Assembly: GCF_000485595.1 (NCBI RefSeq)
Contig: NW_014577286.1
Location: 211,305 to 231,900, forward strand
Reading direction: 5' to 3'
From: Priapulus caudatus
Lineage: Eukaryota; Priapulida; Priapulimorpha; Priapulimorphida; Priapulidae
Length of the DNA stretch: 20,596 nt
The notes under the pieces are model-generated. The model saw only the letters and a program-made list of their open reading frames with translations. It was not told the origin of the DNA and searched no databases. Each line of letters starts with the position of its first letter. Position 1 is the first letter of the stretch. The translations under genes and the position numbers were made by a program. This document shows, one piece after another, positions 19,892 through 20,596 of this stretch.

Positions 19892-20291
19892 GATTTCTAT
19901 GGTTGATGCACCACTACTACATTTTATTAGCAATAGGTTTGTTAGTCACCTATTTATACTGCAATCCTCTTACTTTATTGGAAATGTAAATCCTCTTGAC
20001 TTGATGTAAATACAAGCCAACATCCGTCCTATACTAATTTTTATTTAATTGCAATTTAACTAATATCTGAGCAAACTGCATAGACACACAATGCCTAACA
20101 GACATATAGATTGTATTTTCAATGTATACGTTTATAATAATATGTAGCAGGTTAATTGCATTGCACATGTCTGCTTCTGGTCAAGTGCAATATTTAGAGG
20201 GAAGTCAGAACTTGAGTGTCACATCATACATTTATTATGATTTATGTATATTTACCATTGTTAATTAGCTCTCCCCGTATAGCCCTCAGAC
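19892..20291. other. AT-rich spacer
   Basis: No gene, RNA or element recognised. Confidence 0.45.
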
Positions 20292-20345
20292 GGTGGTGGT
20301 AGTAGCAGTCGTGGTGGCGGTGGTGCTGGTGCTGGTGTGGGGGTA
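20292..20345. repeat. Cryptic GGT/GCT trinucleotide-rich tract
   Basis: Plus strand is rich in GGTGGT, GGTGCT and similar triplets. On the minus strand one frame is His/Gln-rich (CAC CAG CAC CAG CAC CAC), resembling the His/Gln alternation beside the CAG array 100 bp away. Confidence 0.7.
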
Positions 20346-20436
20346 GCCGTGTTCATATGCTAATAAAGTTTATCTCAGTTAGATCCAAATTAAGTTACAA
20401 ATAACTTACACTGACGAAATTTTAGCAGTGTTGCTG

Positions 20437-20596
<160 letters not shown>

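Noticed and set aside
19730-19933. Minus-strand ORF with NSSIC repeats
   Set aside because: The 15-bp minisatellite period is divisible by three, so a repeat peptide appears without any need for coding.

Overview
The window is animal nuclear DNA, most likely from a non-arthropod, non-nematode marine-type invertebrate (inference). The evidence is spliced exons of a motile-cilium gene, a perfect run of vertebrate-type telomere repeats (CCCTAA on this strand), a tRNA-derived repeat, a small non-autonomous DNA transposon, and very heavy micro- and minisatellite content. There are no bacterial-type operons. Almost all long open reading frames are low-complexity artefacts, such as Thr/His or Cys/Val runs read from CA/TG repeats and Arg/Glu runs read from GA repeats.

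Layout: 1-36 is the end of an AC tract. 37-2264 is copy A of a 2.2-kb CpG-containing module ending in a 35-bp minisatellite. 2265-2428 is a 164-bp segment bounded by a perfect 20-bp inverted repeat that encloses five telomeric hexamers. 2485-3340 is plain AT-rich DNA. 3343-4213 holds the one recognisable gene: an X-box (RFX-type site), a first coding exon, a 548-bp intron and a second exon that reads as the conserved N-terminal segment of LRRC23, a radial-spoke leucine-rich-repeat protein. A 0.4-kb MITE follows at 4535-4937. 5-9 kb is mixed sequence with GA, TTTG/CTTG and GGGAT simple repeats and a tRNA-Arg-like element. 9181-9664 is CA/CG-rich and leads into copy B of the module (9665-12230), whose minisatellite is longer. 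12.2-15.6 kb is mostly unremarkable, with a degenerate 17-bp tandem repeat near 13.4-13.6 kb and an AT tract. 15.66-17.53 kb is a TG tract that flips into a CA-rich 44-48-bp satellite. 17.5-20.6 kb is AT-rich single-copy-looking DNA with a 15-bp minisatellite and a terminal run of 36 CTG units.

How it fits together: the LRRC23-like gene starts between the two module copies. If the assembly is right, its second intron is at least 16 kb and contains the MITE, copy B and the large satellite; no later LRRC23 exon was found by eye. The two module copies differ largely by single-base insertions and deletions. That looks more like uncorrected long-read consensus than biological divergence, so reading frames inside the modules and satellites should not be trusted. 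The telomeric hexamers, minisatellites and duplicated modules together could mean a subtelomeric setting, but this is inference.
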